The position numbers and the translations under genes are program-made. A stretch of DNA of 64,000 bases from Pipra filicauda (lineage: Eukaryota > Chordata > Aves > Passeriformes > Pipridae), in NCBI RefSeq assembly GCF_003945595.2, contig NW_024104320.1:1-64000 (forward strand), given 5' to 3'. Under the pieces are notes generated by a model. It searched no databases, had not been told where the DNA came from, and saw only the letters and a program-made list of their open reading frames with translations. This document shows positions 48,501 to 61,300 of this stretch, in pieces. Positions within the stretch are counted from its first letter, which is position 1. Every line of letters begins with the position of its first letter.

Positions 48501-51500
48501 TGTCCTTCAGCAGGATTGAGCTCAGTGAATTCCAGCACCTAACTCATGCCCTCTTCAGCAAAGGGGAACTGAGTTTATCTGAATTAGCTGGCAAGAGACT
48601 TGGGCAACACATGTCTGATAATCTTTAAGTGAGTTGGGGATCAGCAAACATTTTCAAACCTCAGGTTTTCGTCATTGCTGTCATGCTGGTCAACATTCAA
48701 TTCTCTGCTGCAGTGCTGAAAAGTTCCATAAACTCTTATGCAAGAGAAACTTTCAGTGGAGTGGCTTCACAGTTGACAACATCTCAGTTTTAGTATGATC
48801 CAAGTAATCACATGTCCATAAAAATGTTTATAATAAAAACATGGAATCCAGTTTTAAGCTATATCCAAATCTCCTCCAGAGAAATCAGGGAGCACAGAAC
48901 TCAGAGATAAGGCTTAGCTCAAACAGGGTTGACAACCAGAACAGGGAATGCTTAGATTTGGCACCTTTTTCCAGAAAACAGATATCAAAATACACATGAG
49001 AACTTAACTTCTGATTATGAATTTTTTTAATACTCTAAGAAAGTGTCAGCAGTCTCAAAGTATTTCCTCTGACAATAAATTGGCACACTCACAGCTGCAA
49101 GTTAATGACATTTTTTGTTTGCTTAAGCACTCTAAGTTCAGTAGGAGGACAATTCAGACAAACCTTTTTCTTTTGCTAGTGCTCTCCAGTGAGTTCTTGT
49201 CATGTTTAATATTGTTCTTTTAAAGGTGTATGGCTAATAGCTCGTAGATGTTTTGGTTGCTATCTTTTCATTACAGCACTCGAGGAAAATGTTTGCATTT
49301 CTTAAAAAAAGCACAGTAATTCAAAAATATCTACATCATTTTTAAAATTATTGTGTTTCTCTAAATTAACAGAGTCTAAAAAAAAAGGTGATGAAAACAG
49401 AGTTAAACAGCAAAAGTAACATTCATAAACTGCATTTCAAGAGAGCTGTTTTCTGTGGTGTTCTGGTGCTATTTCTGTGTGTCGTTGAATGATCAAATTT
49501 GCTCACTGCAAAACCAGAATCTCAATATTACATGTGGTTAAAAAAACCCACAGAAACGACAACAATGGCAAAAGCAGTAAAAGCAGAGTGTTTGTCATTT
49601 TGCTTATTCTTTTTTATATCATAGTATTTCAGTTGAATAGGCAATACTGAAATCTAGGCGTGGCTGTGAAAAGCCAGTCCCGTGACTTCTGGGAGAAAAA
49701 AACACAGGAAAGACGAGCTAGAAACATTTATTGAGAACAGTGCAAACATGCCCTTTTCTAAGTTGTGCACATTTTAGAGGTTGCTGTTTGCTTTATTACT
49801 CATTCATGTTTTGGTACTCTTATAACTTTATTTTGAAACAGTCATCCAACGTGCAACTACTTACATAGAGCAAAAAGACAAAAGATAAAATCTGTGTAAA
49901 TCTTTTAAAAATATCCTCAGTCTGTTCTAGCTACAGTCCATCAGCTCCAACTCTGATTAGACAATTTTATTTATTTTTAAACAGTGCTTCATGAAGTGCA
50001 AAACAAGTTCTTTAATATATTTAGAATTTTGCCATTTGAGTTAAATCCCCTTTAGGAAACATATTCTGGTTACAAGTGAAATAAAAAAAAAAAACAACAT
50101 GTAACAAAATTCATTATGGGGAAAGAGTACAGGTATGAAAAAAGAGATGTGAAAGAGGAGAACATGGAAATTCCTTCAGAGAACTACCGTTTATCCATCT
50201 TATAGTGGGATCATAAGTGTGGAAATCAGACCCACTGTGTAATGCTCAGCACTGGAAATTGGCCTCTTTCACATCCATTGCACTGAGGCATATGGTTCTT
50301 TATTCATCTGCAGTGAATTTTCATTGCCTTTGAATCTGGTGGTCCTGTCCCCCATTGTTCTCTTTCTGAGCATTAAGAAACTTGCTGGCTTGAAGATATT
50401 ACTCCCACCAGGCACCATCATCCCCTGTGTCTCTCACATAAAACAAAGACAGAAGTTGGAATGTGTAATTTCTGCATTCTTAATGTCTTTAGTTAGTCCT
50501 TGCCTGTTTTGTCTTCCTTGTTCCTTATTTTACCCAGTCTCATAATCTGATGATCCAGTAATTTGTGTCATGGCTCAACGCTATAAACTTTTAATGGCAC
50601 TGTCAGGTATTTACTGATAATCTAAGCACCATATATACTATCCTATGGCCTTCTCCAGTCATAGCACTCGCAAGGAATTACAGGGCAGTGAAGCATAGCA
50701 TTCCTTTCCAATACTGGTTGTCTTTGGTCAAGCTAATCTTTTCCAAATCCCCCGGTATTATATCCTTTCAAATAGTTTCTGAAATTTCTTTTTAACTCCT
50801 CACAGTTTTCTGAGGTGCTCAGATACACCTCCTTCTTTTAACCCTTGCTTCCCCACAGTTTCCAGATTTTGTTTTCTCTCCTCACAACCTATTCCTCCAA
50901 CTCCTTGGAAGTCAATAAGCCTTTTAAGTCATAGTGAATCTCATTTGTCTGCTTTCCTGCACCATGATGTCATAATTGTTAGACAGATATGTACCAAACA
51001 CCCTTTGCTTTCCTAAAAACTTTACAGACTACTGCTCTGAAACAGAAAGCAAAGAGGTAGGATGTTTTATTATAACTTGCAATGTCGCCAGTATTTTGAA
51101 CATACAGTAAAACCATAGTACTTATCACCAAAGAGAAATAAAAGCCTCAAATCTTACACATGAGCAAATTTCTAAAAAAACTACGTGCCAGACTTCAGGC
51201 TTCAAGGCAACACATTTCTTATAAAAAGAGTGGAACAAAAAAAAGGTAGAAGATATTCCCACCAATGCTTGGCTAAGTAAAACTTAGAGAGAATCAAGGT
51301 CTCTGGTGTGCTTTGGAGAGGAAAGCTGTCCAATTACCTTACTTAAATTAAATGTTTGGGTTCCTTATGTGAGCCCTTGAGTAACCATTCCCAACCTAAT
51401 ATGTGGGACTGAAACTAGGATTTATCCTCTCAAGGAGACAGTCTCGCTATTTCCTAAAAAGAAGACTTAGATGATTAGTTTAAGTAGATTATTTCTACTT

Positions 51501-51850
51501 ATTCTTTTCTGTGGTGAAAATTAAGTGAGATGAATTACTGCCTGTAACTGCTGTGAAGAATTCCTGTGAGTACATTAAACCTTGAGGCTTCCTAATCTGG
51601 TAGAAGGGAGCCTTTTACATGTTCCTCACTGCATTCATTAGGGCAACAGCCACAGTTTTAGAATCCAAATTACTGGTCATTACTTACAAAACAACTGTTT
51701 GGTATTTAGAAGGTGTCATTACTTCTGTAGCTTTGGAAGGAAGAATAGCCCAGTGATTTGGGCCTTCAATGTCTGAACTAAGAGTAGAGGAATGCTTCAA
51801 GAAAGTCAGTCTATAGACCACATACCTTAGAGGGGTTCTTCTTGAATTCT
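45547..51850. other. AT-rich non-coding DNA, no gene seen
   Basis: It contains a 31-bp-period duplication at 46625-46677 and an A run at about 50083-50094. The segment at 50200-50560 is less AT-rich but not identifiable. No exon is supported. Confidence 0.5.
46625..46677 (+). repeat. Imperfect direct duplication, 31-bp period
   Basis: GACCTTCACCTACAGACC at 46625 recurs as GACCTTCACCAACAGACT at 46656, both followed by a T run. Two substitutions separate the compared 18-mers. Confidence 0.75.
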
Positions 51851-54716
51851 AAATTGTTTTTTTGACATTTTTTGACATTGTTTTTGTTAGCCCTATTCCA
51901 CTTTTACTGTCATCCTTTCTGTAAAGCAGTAAATAATGATCCATTCTCTTCCTGAAATGTCAATGTGTTCATTGCCCATACATTCAGTATGTGTTGGGGT
52001 GGTCCAGGTGGTGCTACCCCTCAGGAATTTGTAGTGAGATCAGTGAGGGGGAAGGGTTCTGGTCCAGCTGGATCACGGAGCACTTTCTTGCCAGCATTTT
52101 CACCTACAACTGGCATGCACCTGTGTAATAGCTAAAGTAGCACAGTAATGTTAAACATCTTGCCTAAAGATCTATGTGTATTTCGTAGATGACTGAGACA
52201 CGGGTATATTTATAAACCTACTCGGCAAGTAAACTCTATTTAAAAAAATAAGAACAACGACTACTCTTGTAGATTAGAGAAAATATAATTTAGGAGTCTC
52301 AGGGGTTTGACAAGTTTCTTGCTGAGAAAAAAAGGACTCAATGTCTCACAAAACCCTTTTTCCAAGAGTTGCTTGACACACCATGCTATTTTCCTGTGAA
52401 TTATATGTTGTCATTTAAACGTAAGAGCATAAACCTACTAACTTAGTACAAAGCTTTTAAAATTTTTATGCATATGAAAAAGTTTGCTCTTGCTTCTTAA
52501 ATGGTCTCAAATTAATGAAAAATAATCCTGGTGTATTCACCATGAATAGAAAAAGAGAAGGCATAAAAACAGAACAAAAAAGATAACACAGCTGAATTTT
52601 TCTTGCAGCTCCTAGAGTCCTCTGTGCTTAAAAATAGAATATGACAAGATAGTTTTCCAAGAAAAAAAATAAATCCAATAAAGAAAGCTTAATGTGAAAT
52701 TTAAAATTTTACTAGAAGCTATGTTTGATAATAAATCAATATATGTTGGCATTTTCTTCATAGTTTGCACATTGAATGACTGTAAAAAATAAGGGCTCAG
52801 TTACATCTGAATTAAATTGAGATTTGCAGCAATAGATTGAAACATCAATAATTAGATTAAATTAATTAAATATATATACAAGTGATCTCCGCATCTTACA
52901 TTCAACAAAAATTCTAAAAAATTACATTCATTTATTATATTTAATAATATAGATAATAATTTTATTAAACAAATATTCTTATAAGTATAGAAATGTTTAA
53001 CATTAATTCTATTCCCCAGTGTTATATTTTAAATATTCAGTATCCTGTTAATATGAAATTAATACCTCACCACCACATTATAAAACCAACTACATTATGA
53101 GAAATGTAAAATGTTTATAGTAACAGGAAAAGAAAAAATAAATAGAAGAAAAAATAAATAGGAAGGATAGCCGGTCAGTTGTTTGCTCATTTTCAGATTC
53201 TTTGAGAAATGACATATAGAGTTAGTAAAAATATTTTGTTTTCACTGAACAAGTTCATCTCAGTTTTACAAGCCAGTAAAATCCCCTCAAACTATTTCAG
53301 CTAAATGTTTATAATGAGCTTTAGTATTTTCACAAAAAAACACACTTCAGAACCGCTAAAAGCTTTCAGATGAACAACATTGCAAAAATGACAATGTTTA
53401 GGTTATTTATTCATTATTTGCCATTTGCTAAATCATTCTGGGAAAATAAAAATCTGTTCTTTTTATACCTACTTGAACCAAGTCTAATTCAGCATATTCT
53501 GGAATATGTAGGGGGTTTTTGACAAGTAAGCTTTCTGTGTAGATAAAGACAAAACAAAATCACGTCAGTACAATAAGTCATAAGGACAACTTCTCTGAAG
53601 TCTGCTATCCAGTAGAGCAGTTAAGTACACAAAAAAGTGCTTGCAGAATCAATCCTTAATGATATGCTGAAGCAAAATAGTATTTCACTGTTTTCTGAAA
53701 CCTGAGACAAACAACTAGCTATTTAAAATTGCCATGACTAAGAGATCATGGTATGTAGAAGTGGTGTGAATGCTTCTGAATAAACAATGAATTTAAGATT
53801 TCTGAAATTAGCAAAACAATCTTAGCAATATAGATTGACAGGAAGAAACAATTTAGAGAGATAGTGCACAGTCAGATTCCTCAAAGGTGATATTTAGGAA
53901 ACTACGGGAGAAGAATACAATCGCTCTTTGTCTTTTCACAGTTCATTTCAGATACATTTACATGCATTAGTATCAAAATATTGTAAGAAAATGATGTGTC
54001 TATTCTCTTCAAAAAGCATAACTAATCATCCCTGAAAACTACTGTTTCTTCAGAGAGCTTAAGCCAGAGGAACTAACAAATACTGTCTTGTTATAAGCAC
54101 CTTAACCTCATATTATTTTATAGTCTTAACCCACTTTGGATTCTTTAAAGAACTGTTTCACCAGGAAGCTTGCATTTATTTATGTTGCATCCACATGAGA
54201 AATCTATCATTTGTATTTCTTTTCTCACTATAATGGCATTGTCCAGTAGTAAAACCCACATCATTTGCCTGGGAACTGTATTGTGCAACAACATCTTTAG
54301 CTGGTTTGGGGTGTACTTGTTTTCTTTAATTTGTCTGGAGGGTTACAAATCTTTGTTTTTCAATCTTTTCTTACATAATACATGCACAGTTTAATAAATA
54401 CGCACAGACAAAACATTTCTTTATGCTCATATGACTCAAACTATAGTGATACTTCTCCTGATATCTGATGGCACTGGAAATAAAACCAGAAATAACTCCC
54501 TTTTTCACTCCCACACAGACTGCTTATCCACTAACTGAATGATTAATTACCATTTCACACTTGTGTCTGTGGACATTCCTCATAACACTGGGAAAAATTT
54601 ATATTATTTTATTTCTCTTTTCAACATTCTCAAATGCATTTTTTTCTCAAACAAAACAAAATTGCATGAAGGACAAAAAAAAAAAAGAAAAAATAAACAA
54701 AAGCAAGGAAAAAACC
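51851..54716. other. AT-rich non-coding DNA with small tandem repeats
   Basis: A TTTTTTGACAT unit is repeated twice near 51857-51881. A slightly GC-richer patch at about 51990-52100 (beginning 'tgttggggtggtccagg') might be a fragment of an unidentified LTR; I could not find its end. The rest is AT-rich and has no supportable exon. Confidence 0.45.
53132..53163 (+). repeat. 16-bp tandem duplication, A-rich
   Basis: GAAAAAATAAATAGAA is followed by GAAAAAATAAATAGGA. Confidence 0.8.
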
Positions 54717-54749
54717 CTCACAAGGTTAAATGATTCTCACAGGGTTAAA
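54717..54749 (+). repeat. Direct duplication CTCACARGGTTAAA
   Basis: CTCACAAGGTTAAA at 54717-54730 and CTCACAGGGTTAAA at 54736-54749 differ at one base, with a period of 19 bp. The pair lies 25 bp left of the 16-bp palindrome. Confidence 0.75.
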
Positions 54750-54773
54750 CAACAATTCTATTGGTTTTTTACC

Positions 54774-54789
54774 TGACTTACGTAAGTCA
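54774..54789. promoter_or_regulatory. 16-bp perfect palindrome with TTACGTAA core
   Basis: TGACTTACGTAAGTCA equals its own reverse complement. The core TTACGTAA is the known consensus for PAR-bZIP and NFIL3-type dimers, and the outer TGACT/AGTCA are AP-1-like half sites. No coding gene is nearby in the window, so any target is unknown. Binding is inferred from the motif alone. Confidence 0.4.
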
Positions 54790-57700
54790 AGCAAAGACGT
54801 GGTGTTACCCACTTCCTCACAGGGCTTGGAAAGAGCTGTGGTGGTAGCCTTGTAGTGCCTGTCTGTGCAATATCTGAGACCTGTTTGGGAAACTACGAAA
54901 AAGGTTTATTGAATTTTAATGTTGAACTAATGTTACATTTGTAGCCGGTTGCATTAGACGGGTGATTGCACACTGAGAGGGGAAAGTAAAAAATGGTTTC
55001 CCCCTTTTACCAATGAGTTCAAATGTTCATCCTGTCCTTTCTGTGAACCCACTATTTATGGTAAACTCTTTTAACCCATATATAATTCATGAAGAAATCC
55101 GTACAGAATAACATTACAGATAGATGATTGTGTGACAGATTTTTAGACTCAAGAAAGCTTCACGTTTCCTATGTGCGTGTTATTGGATGTAGAAAGCTCA
55201 TGTCACAGTCAACCCAAAGTAGATTTCTCAAAGAATTCAAGTATAAGCAAATCACCTCAAATGTGAATTGTCAAATTATTTTGCATAGAGTAACATTCAA
55301 TTTCTATCTAAAAACACATAACTCACCCATCTCTGCAGATTTTTGATCTTTTTTAGCATAATCTTTTTATAGGATAGGTTTACTGTGGTTGTTCTTGGGT
55401 ACCCTTTGACTGCCTTTAGTGAACAACAGAGTATTAAACAGTTCAAAAACTCACAGCAAAAATTTTTAAACTGTTTCCTTCAGTTACATTTCAATATTTT
55501 AATTCTCTTCTTCTTTTGAGAAATATGAAAGAGATGAAAGATATCTTTTCACTTTAATTAAATACTGGACTTTACAGAATGTAGCAACAAAATTAACATA
55601 CATTTTCTGTGTACTATTTATGTCCACTCTATATAAGGCAACACCTTACTTAAAAACATATGAATAATAATGCACATTTTATATCACATCTAATATGAAA
55701 CACAGTAGAATTGATCCCAGATGTAGCCTTCAGTACAGTTTCATTGCCACATACCTTATCTATTTTTCGGCTCGTGTAATAGTGCTCATCCCCATACAAA
55801 ATTGAATTAGCTGTCTTAATAAAGGGAAAACAAAGAAGAATTATTATTACTAATAGTGCAGCTAATCATCTGAGGAGGAGATATTCTCAGCGTAAATAAA
55901 TTAAAATTTTAAAAATAATGAGTTCTGCTAATGGAATTTATCCCTGTCAATTAATAATATTCTAGAAAAATCTGTAATAAAGAAAAATATCTTTACCTAT
56001 ATACTAAATAAATAACCCTATGTGTTATAATAACACCCCAGGGAAACAAGTTCTGAAACCAAACACAAAATGTGCTGGTGATAGAGGGAAACTTTTAAAT
56101 CAAAAATGTCTCCATGAGATATTGAACCGATGACCTTTCACCTTGTCAGCAGGTCATAATTACCTTATGTGACACAGGTTTTAGCCCTATTTCTGGGAGC
56201 TCATACCCAAAGACATAATTTTATTATTTTATTACCCGTTAAAATAGGATGCATATTGCGTTTTTCTCCCTCTCTCCTTCTCTGCATCTTATTAGCTATC
56301 AGATAATAAATATTTCATAATATGTTACTTGATGTCTATGGTTATAATCTTTTCAATAAAAAATACATGTAATTTATTAATTTTACAATCGCTGTATTTT
56401 TGAAAGTAATTCCATGAACAAATTAAATAGACAGAGTTCATAAACAGAAGTAATGTTCCTTATTTCCCTGCTGGAAGATGTGTTTTAGCATTTTGTTTGC
56501 AATATCAACTGCAAAGCTCATAATGGCAAAAAAATTAATAGTTCATTGTCCATTTTATGTGCTGATATTTAATTAAAGAGTGTATAGCTTCAAGTGCACA
56601 TTATATTTTCTACATGCATTACTCGTGTTAATGACTATCACTTGATAGGCATCCAGGGGAGTCATTTTACGAGAATTAGCAGTTAAATAAATAAGGACCC
56701 AGCTTTGCAGCCTGCATGGAACGTGGGTTGAGATAGGCCAGTTGGTTCATGAATGCAAATAGGCAAATAGTAATCACCAGAGCTGGAACCATCTACAGAA
56801 GTTTGTCTAGTAAACCAACTTCCAAAAAGCTACAAAGGACATTTTGAGTATAATGGAAAGTGAGCAGTTGTCAGAGCAAGGCCAAAATATATTTGTGCGC
56901 ATCAAGTGCTCAACCAAGCTCAGAGTCATTGCATTTTTTGAGAACACATTAAAGATTAAGAAGACGGTGAAATATGGACAACAGAAAGAAATGCCTTCAC
57001 TTATAGACCATATTATCTAACAAAAAAACCCAAACCGAACCAAAACAAAAGCCATTGAAGTTAAGCCTTTGAGCTGACCTTCATGAAGGAGTCTCAGCCC
57101 ACTCATCACATTTACCTGAGTCTGCCACTGCTGATGGGTCAGGAACACACTTGTCATTTCATACAGACACCTTCCAATGTCATTTCATTGGTTTCTTTCC
57201 CTCAAGTAATTCTCTGAGGCATCCACAGAGCTATTTTATTAATACTTATATATCTGCCAGTGATGTTCAATAGAAGGATTCATGCACGTTTTAGTGAAAA
57301 CAAACCTACACTTTTCCAGTAGCTGGAAGGTACTGAATAAATGAAGATTCATAGATTTTCGTTCTGAAACCAAATGTGATAGCCATCTGTTCTTACTTGT
57401 TGTATGATCCATGGCACTGAATTTTCCATTATTCCTGCATTGTGTGGATGAGCTAAATACAATTCAGTTTAATGTGCTAGAGAAATTAATATAATAATAG
57501 CTGTGTACACTAGGAATAAAAAGAGGCTTCATGAGAACTACTTTAATGGACTACTACATGCTGTATTTAACATTTAAATGATGATGAAAAAAGTAATTGA
57601 TAGACTCTTTAAAAGAAATTTTGTCATCTTAATTATATTATAATGAACTAAAAGAGACTTGCTGTTTTGTTTTTAAATGCATATGAATAACTAGATCATA

Positions 57701-58283
57701 AGTATACCATAAATATACCATAAGTATATTTTCATTGTTTTTTGGTTTGCTTTTTTTTTTTTTTTTAGGAATTTTAAAGCACTGTAGGAATATGGGATTT
57801 TGAAAGAAGAACTAATCTAACCTAAACAATTATTTTCAGTTGTTGTTTAAGCAGATGAGGTATAATTTTTTTTCTTTTGTTAAAAATATTCTGCAAAAAA
57901 GGGTGAAAAAATTAGCAAAACACAGTTGAAGACAATTTTCATCTTTTTTACATGAAAACATTCATTTTGTCAAAAATTAATTCCTCTCTAAAATTATTCT
58001 ACCTTCTTTCTTAAAGGGTATAAAGTCTTTAAAATCAATCTGTAAAGAAAAATTAAGCACACTACAAACAGATTGCTTGAATACTATATTGCTCTTTATA
58101 TCTCATTATTTGAAGCTGCTTTGAAAAGGATTAGCAGTTTCTCACATCTTCCAGACTGCACAATCAATTGAGTCACTTAGGAAGAAGAGGTATTTCCATA
58201 GCTCAGCTTTAAACTAGTGTTCAGATTCCACTTTCCTCAGTACATTAAAAATGTACAGACAGATAGCTAAGCAGATAACAGCA
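54790..58283. other. AT-rich non-coding DNA, no gene seen
   Basis: It contains an 11-bp triple repeat at 57698-57730 and a T16 run at 57751-57766. The part at about 56560-56710 has a non-repetitive, motif-rich look that could reflect conservation. No exon is supported. Confidence 0.5.
57698..57730 (+). repeat. Three tandem 11-bp units
   Basis: ATAAGTATACC, ATAAATATACC and ATAAGTATATT follow each other without a gap. Confidence 0.8.
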
Positions 58284-58353
58284 GGTGAACTTCTGGCCCC
58301 ATTACAGTCAATGGGAGGTCTGTCATGATATCAAAGGCACCAGGATTTCACCC
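58284..58353. repeat. Small ancient fold-back repeat (70 bp)
   Basis: The ends GGTGAACTTCTGG and CCAGGATTTCACC are inverted repeats matching at 11 of 13 positions. The inside carries 'cccattacagtcaatgggag'. This is the short palindromic element type remembered from many bird and reptile loci, and the same motif appears in part at 10808-10857. It is possibly a very old non-autonomous DNA transposon. It has no coding capacity. Confidence 0.5.
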
Positions 58354-61300
58354 TCTAACTCTTTTTTCTCATTCATCAGAAAGGCACTTTCACCCACCAA
58401 ACTTAATGACAAAGCAACTAAAAGTTTTGAGCAATTTTGAAGTCCACACTGCAAACTTAAATTTCACATTTGTTTGAGAGGCATTGGCAGCTTTCAAAGT
58501 GTGGATTATCAGTCAGCCTCCTGCAGTTGACAAAGCAAATCAGAGCAAGTAAATTTGAATGTGTGAATAAAATACATGTTAAAAAAATGTAGTAACAACT
58601 AGTAAGATGCCAAGAAAATTTCTGTATTTAAATTAGACATCTGTGCCCTATTTTTAAATATTCATCATTGTAAGTGATTCAGCATGTTCCCCACTCCTGT
58701 CAGAGTACACATATTTTAAAAACCTTTTAGCTTTAACACCTTCATTGCCACATGAATACATTACTTGAAAATTTTCTGCCCTTAAGCTTATTCACATCTA
58801 CAGATCTCACCGTGAGCTTAACTGAGTCATAATATCTCATGAGACTGGTATCTTTGGTCAGTATTTCATGATGAAAACACAAACTACAAAGGAAGCTTGC
58901 TTGTCAGAGCTTGTGTAAGAAAATAAACACTGCTATTAAAGTGAAATATAACAAATAACATTGTTCAGACACATGATCAAGTCGGGGTTACACGTTGCCT
59001 GTTCTTATCCATATATTTCTGATTCATAGTCACCACCTACAATGGGAGCACAATTAGACTGGAGAAAAAGGGAAAATTCCTGAATAGGGCACAAAAAACC
59101 CAACAAGGTTACAGAGTATCCTGAAAACAGAGGTGGTAGGAGAAGAAATGTGACTCATTTACTTCAGAGGCACTAGTACAGAGGTACAGTTAAAATAAAT
59201 GGATGGGTGGATAAAACTCTGGGTGACATTCATTGTGCTGATTTGTTTGAGAGGTTACGTAAAGTGATCACAATGGTTCTTTCTGGACTTGCACTCTATT
59301 AAATTATGTGTTATCTGAAATTAAGGGGGAAAAATTACTGTATTACAGAAAGTTTGATGAATATCCCAGCCCAAAACCTAACCCAAAGCTGACATTACAT
59401 TGCAAAATCCAAATGCCTGTGGGTTAATTAAACTGGCTGTCAAAGAATGATGAAATTATTTGGGATATGGGGAAAATTGCATCCAGCACATTCAAAGTCC
59501 ATGAAAAGCCAATAAAGCATGGAACTAAACTTTATTTAAAAATGGTTAGACTTGGTGCATAGAAAAGGGCATAATTGCAAGTTATACTTGTGTCTGAAAA
59601 TGAAATAGTGAGGGAATTAGCAAGAACTCCACTTGCTTTCATGAAGTCACAATAGCAGAAAATGTCTGTTGTCAACAAGCTGGTTGCAAGACTGTAAACA
59701 ATGGAACATATTGGGGAAATATGGGAGGATGCACCTGCCAAAGAAAGATCAGCAAACACACTTTATGAATGTGTCACAAGCGTCTAGCAAAGAATCGGCA
59801 CATTCTTTTGACAATATACTTTAGATATATCACATATTAATAGGTCTGAAACATTACCTTCTGGTAAAATAGCAAGTTATCATGATACTTGTCACCATCT
59901 AGGGCTGACAACATTCTGTATTGAACCTCGAGGAGTGGTAGACAAAGACACCAGGAAACATCTATCCGTTGAATTAGTTTAACTTACGTTCTGAAAGAGT
60001 ATGAGGAGAGAGCGAAATTAAAAGACTAAGACAAGAGAGATACATACTCTGATAGACAGATTTCACTACAAAACTCTCATCAAACACAACAATGAATATA
60101 TGGATTTACTTTTTGTTGATTTGAAGATGATCAGTGTTTACTTTGTCTGAATTTCAGGAAAAATACCCTTGAATTTTTGTATTTAGCCTCCTCTTCTTAG
60201 ATTCACATAGCTGTTTCAGAAATAGCTAATGTTTATCTCCTTGAAGATTCCTAGAGTTTGCTTAAATCACAGAAGATAGGCAATTAAAGAGGCTAATTGC
60301 TCTGCTGAAAACAATAATTAGACTTTTTCTTGTTCCTTTGCTTTCTGTGTCCAGTTTGAGTCCTTTCATTGTTTTACCAGAAGTGAAAGTCAGAGTAGTC
60401 AAGCTGTGAATTGCAGGAAAATGTTTTAATGCCTACCTAATAAGACATATTCTTTTTTATCAGCTTCTTGATTTGAATAGAAGCCATATGATTTCCATAT
60501 CTCATCATTAAAGTCTCATAATTTATACAGAAAAAAAAATGAAACCATGGCGAGGTTCTCAACAATTTGACAATGAACTTGATTAACTTTGGTCAGTATG
60601 TGAAATACTTAAGAAAATGGTGCCAGGAGCAGGGCAGGGAAAGATAAAGTGCTCTATGAGTTATAGCTTTAGTACTTAACATGTATATCATGAGTCACAG
60701 AGCAGACATGTTGAGTGAAAACATTTTTTAAAACCAGCTAAAAGAGACAGAGAGACTATTGCTCTACAAATGAGTCTACCCTGAAATAATACTGTCTGGA
60801 AGTATATACTTTATATGTTTCTTCATGCAGCGTAGTTCATATTCAACCTTAAGGCATAGTATTTTAATTTTGGAGCATTATCTTTCAGGCTAGTCCTGAA
60901 TTTTAGAAACAGATTGATAGAACTACACCAGGTTATATAGACTAATTTAAACCTATTGATGTTTGTGGAACTTTAAACATGCTTATCCATAAGTTAAAAT
61001 TAAAGAGTCTAGTCTGAAGCACAAATCCTCAATGGATGTTATCTATGGGGTGCAAATTTAGGAAATCAGAATATCTTTCAAGAGAACTAGAAACATGGCA
61101 GCATGCCAGATCATATGGTTTTATAACCTATTTATGTTGCTTTTGTGCTCAGAGATCTCCCCATCACAACTAGAACTCTGTTGGTCTAGTCTATAAAACA
61201 ACACTTTTTAAAATAAGGAGTCATGATAAATAGTGCAGCCTCAAAAGATTTTATGAGTAATAGGAATGATGAGTGTTTCTCCTTGGTTTTATCCCTTCTT

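Noticed and set aside
51990..52260. Possible LTR starting TGTTGGGGTGG with a TATA-like stretch downstream
   Set aside because: I could not find a matching CA terminus, target duplication or second copy.
54800..54930. Possible minus-strand LTR containing TTTATT
   Set aside because: No TG/CA ends or duplication found. AATAAA on either strand is frequent in such AT-rich sequence.
57751..57769. T16 followed by AGG, resembling a splice acceptor
   Set aside because: The following sequence gives no coding exon and no branch-point or donor context. A T-run before AG is common in AT-rich DNA.
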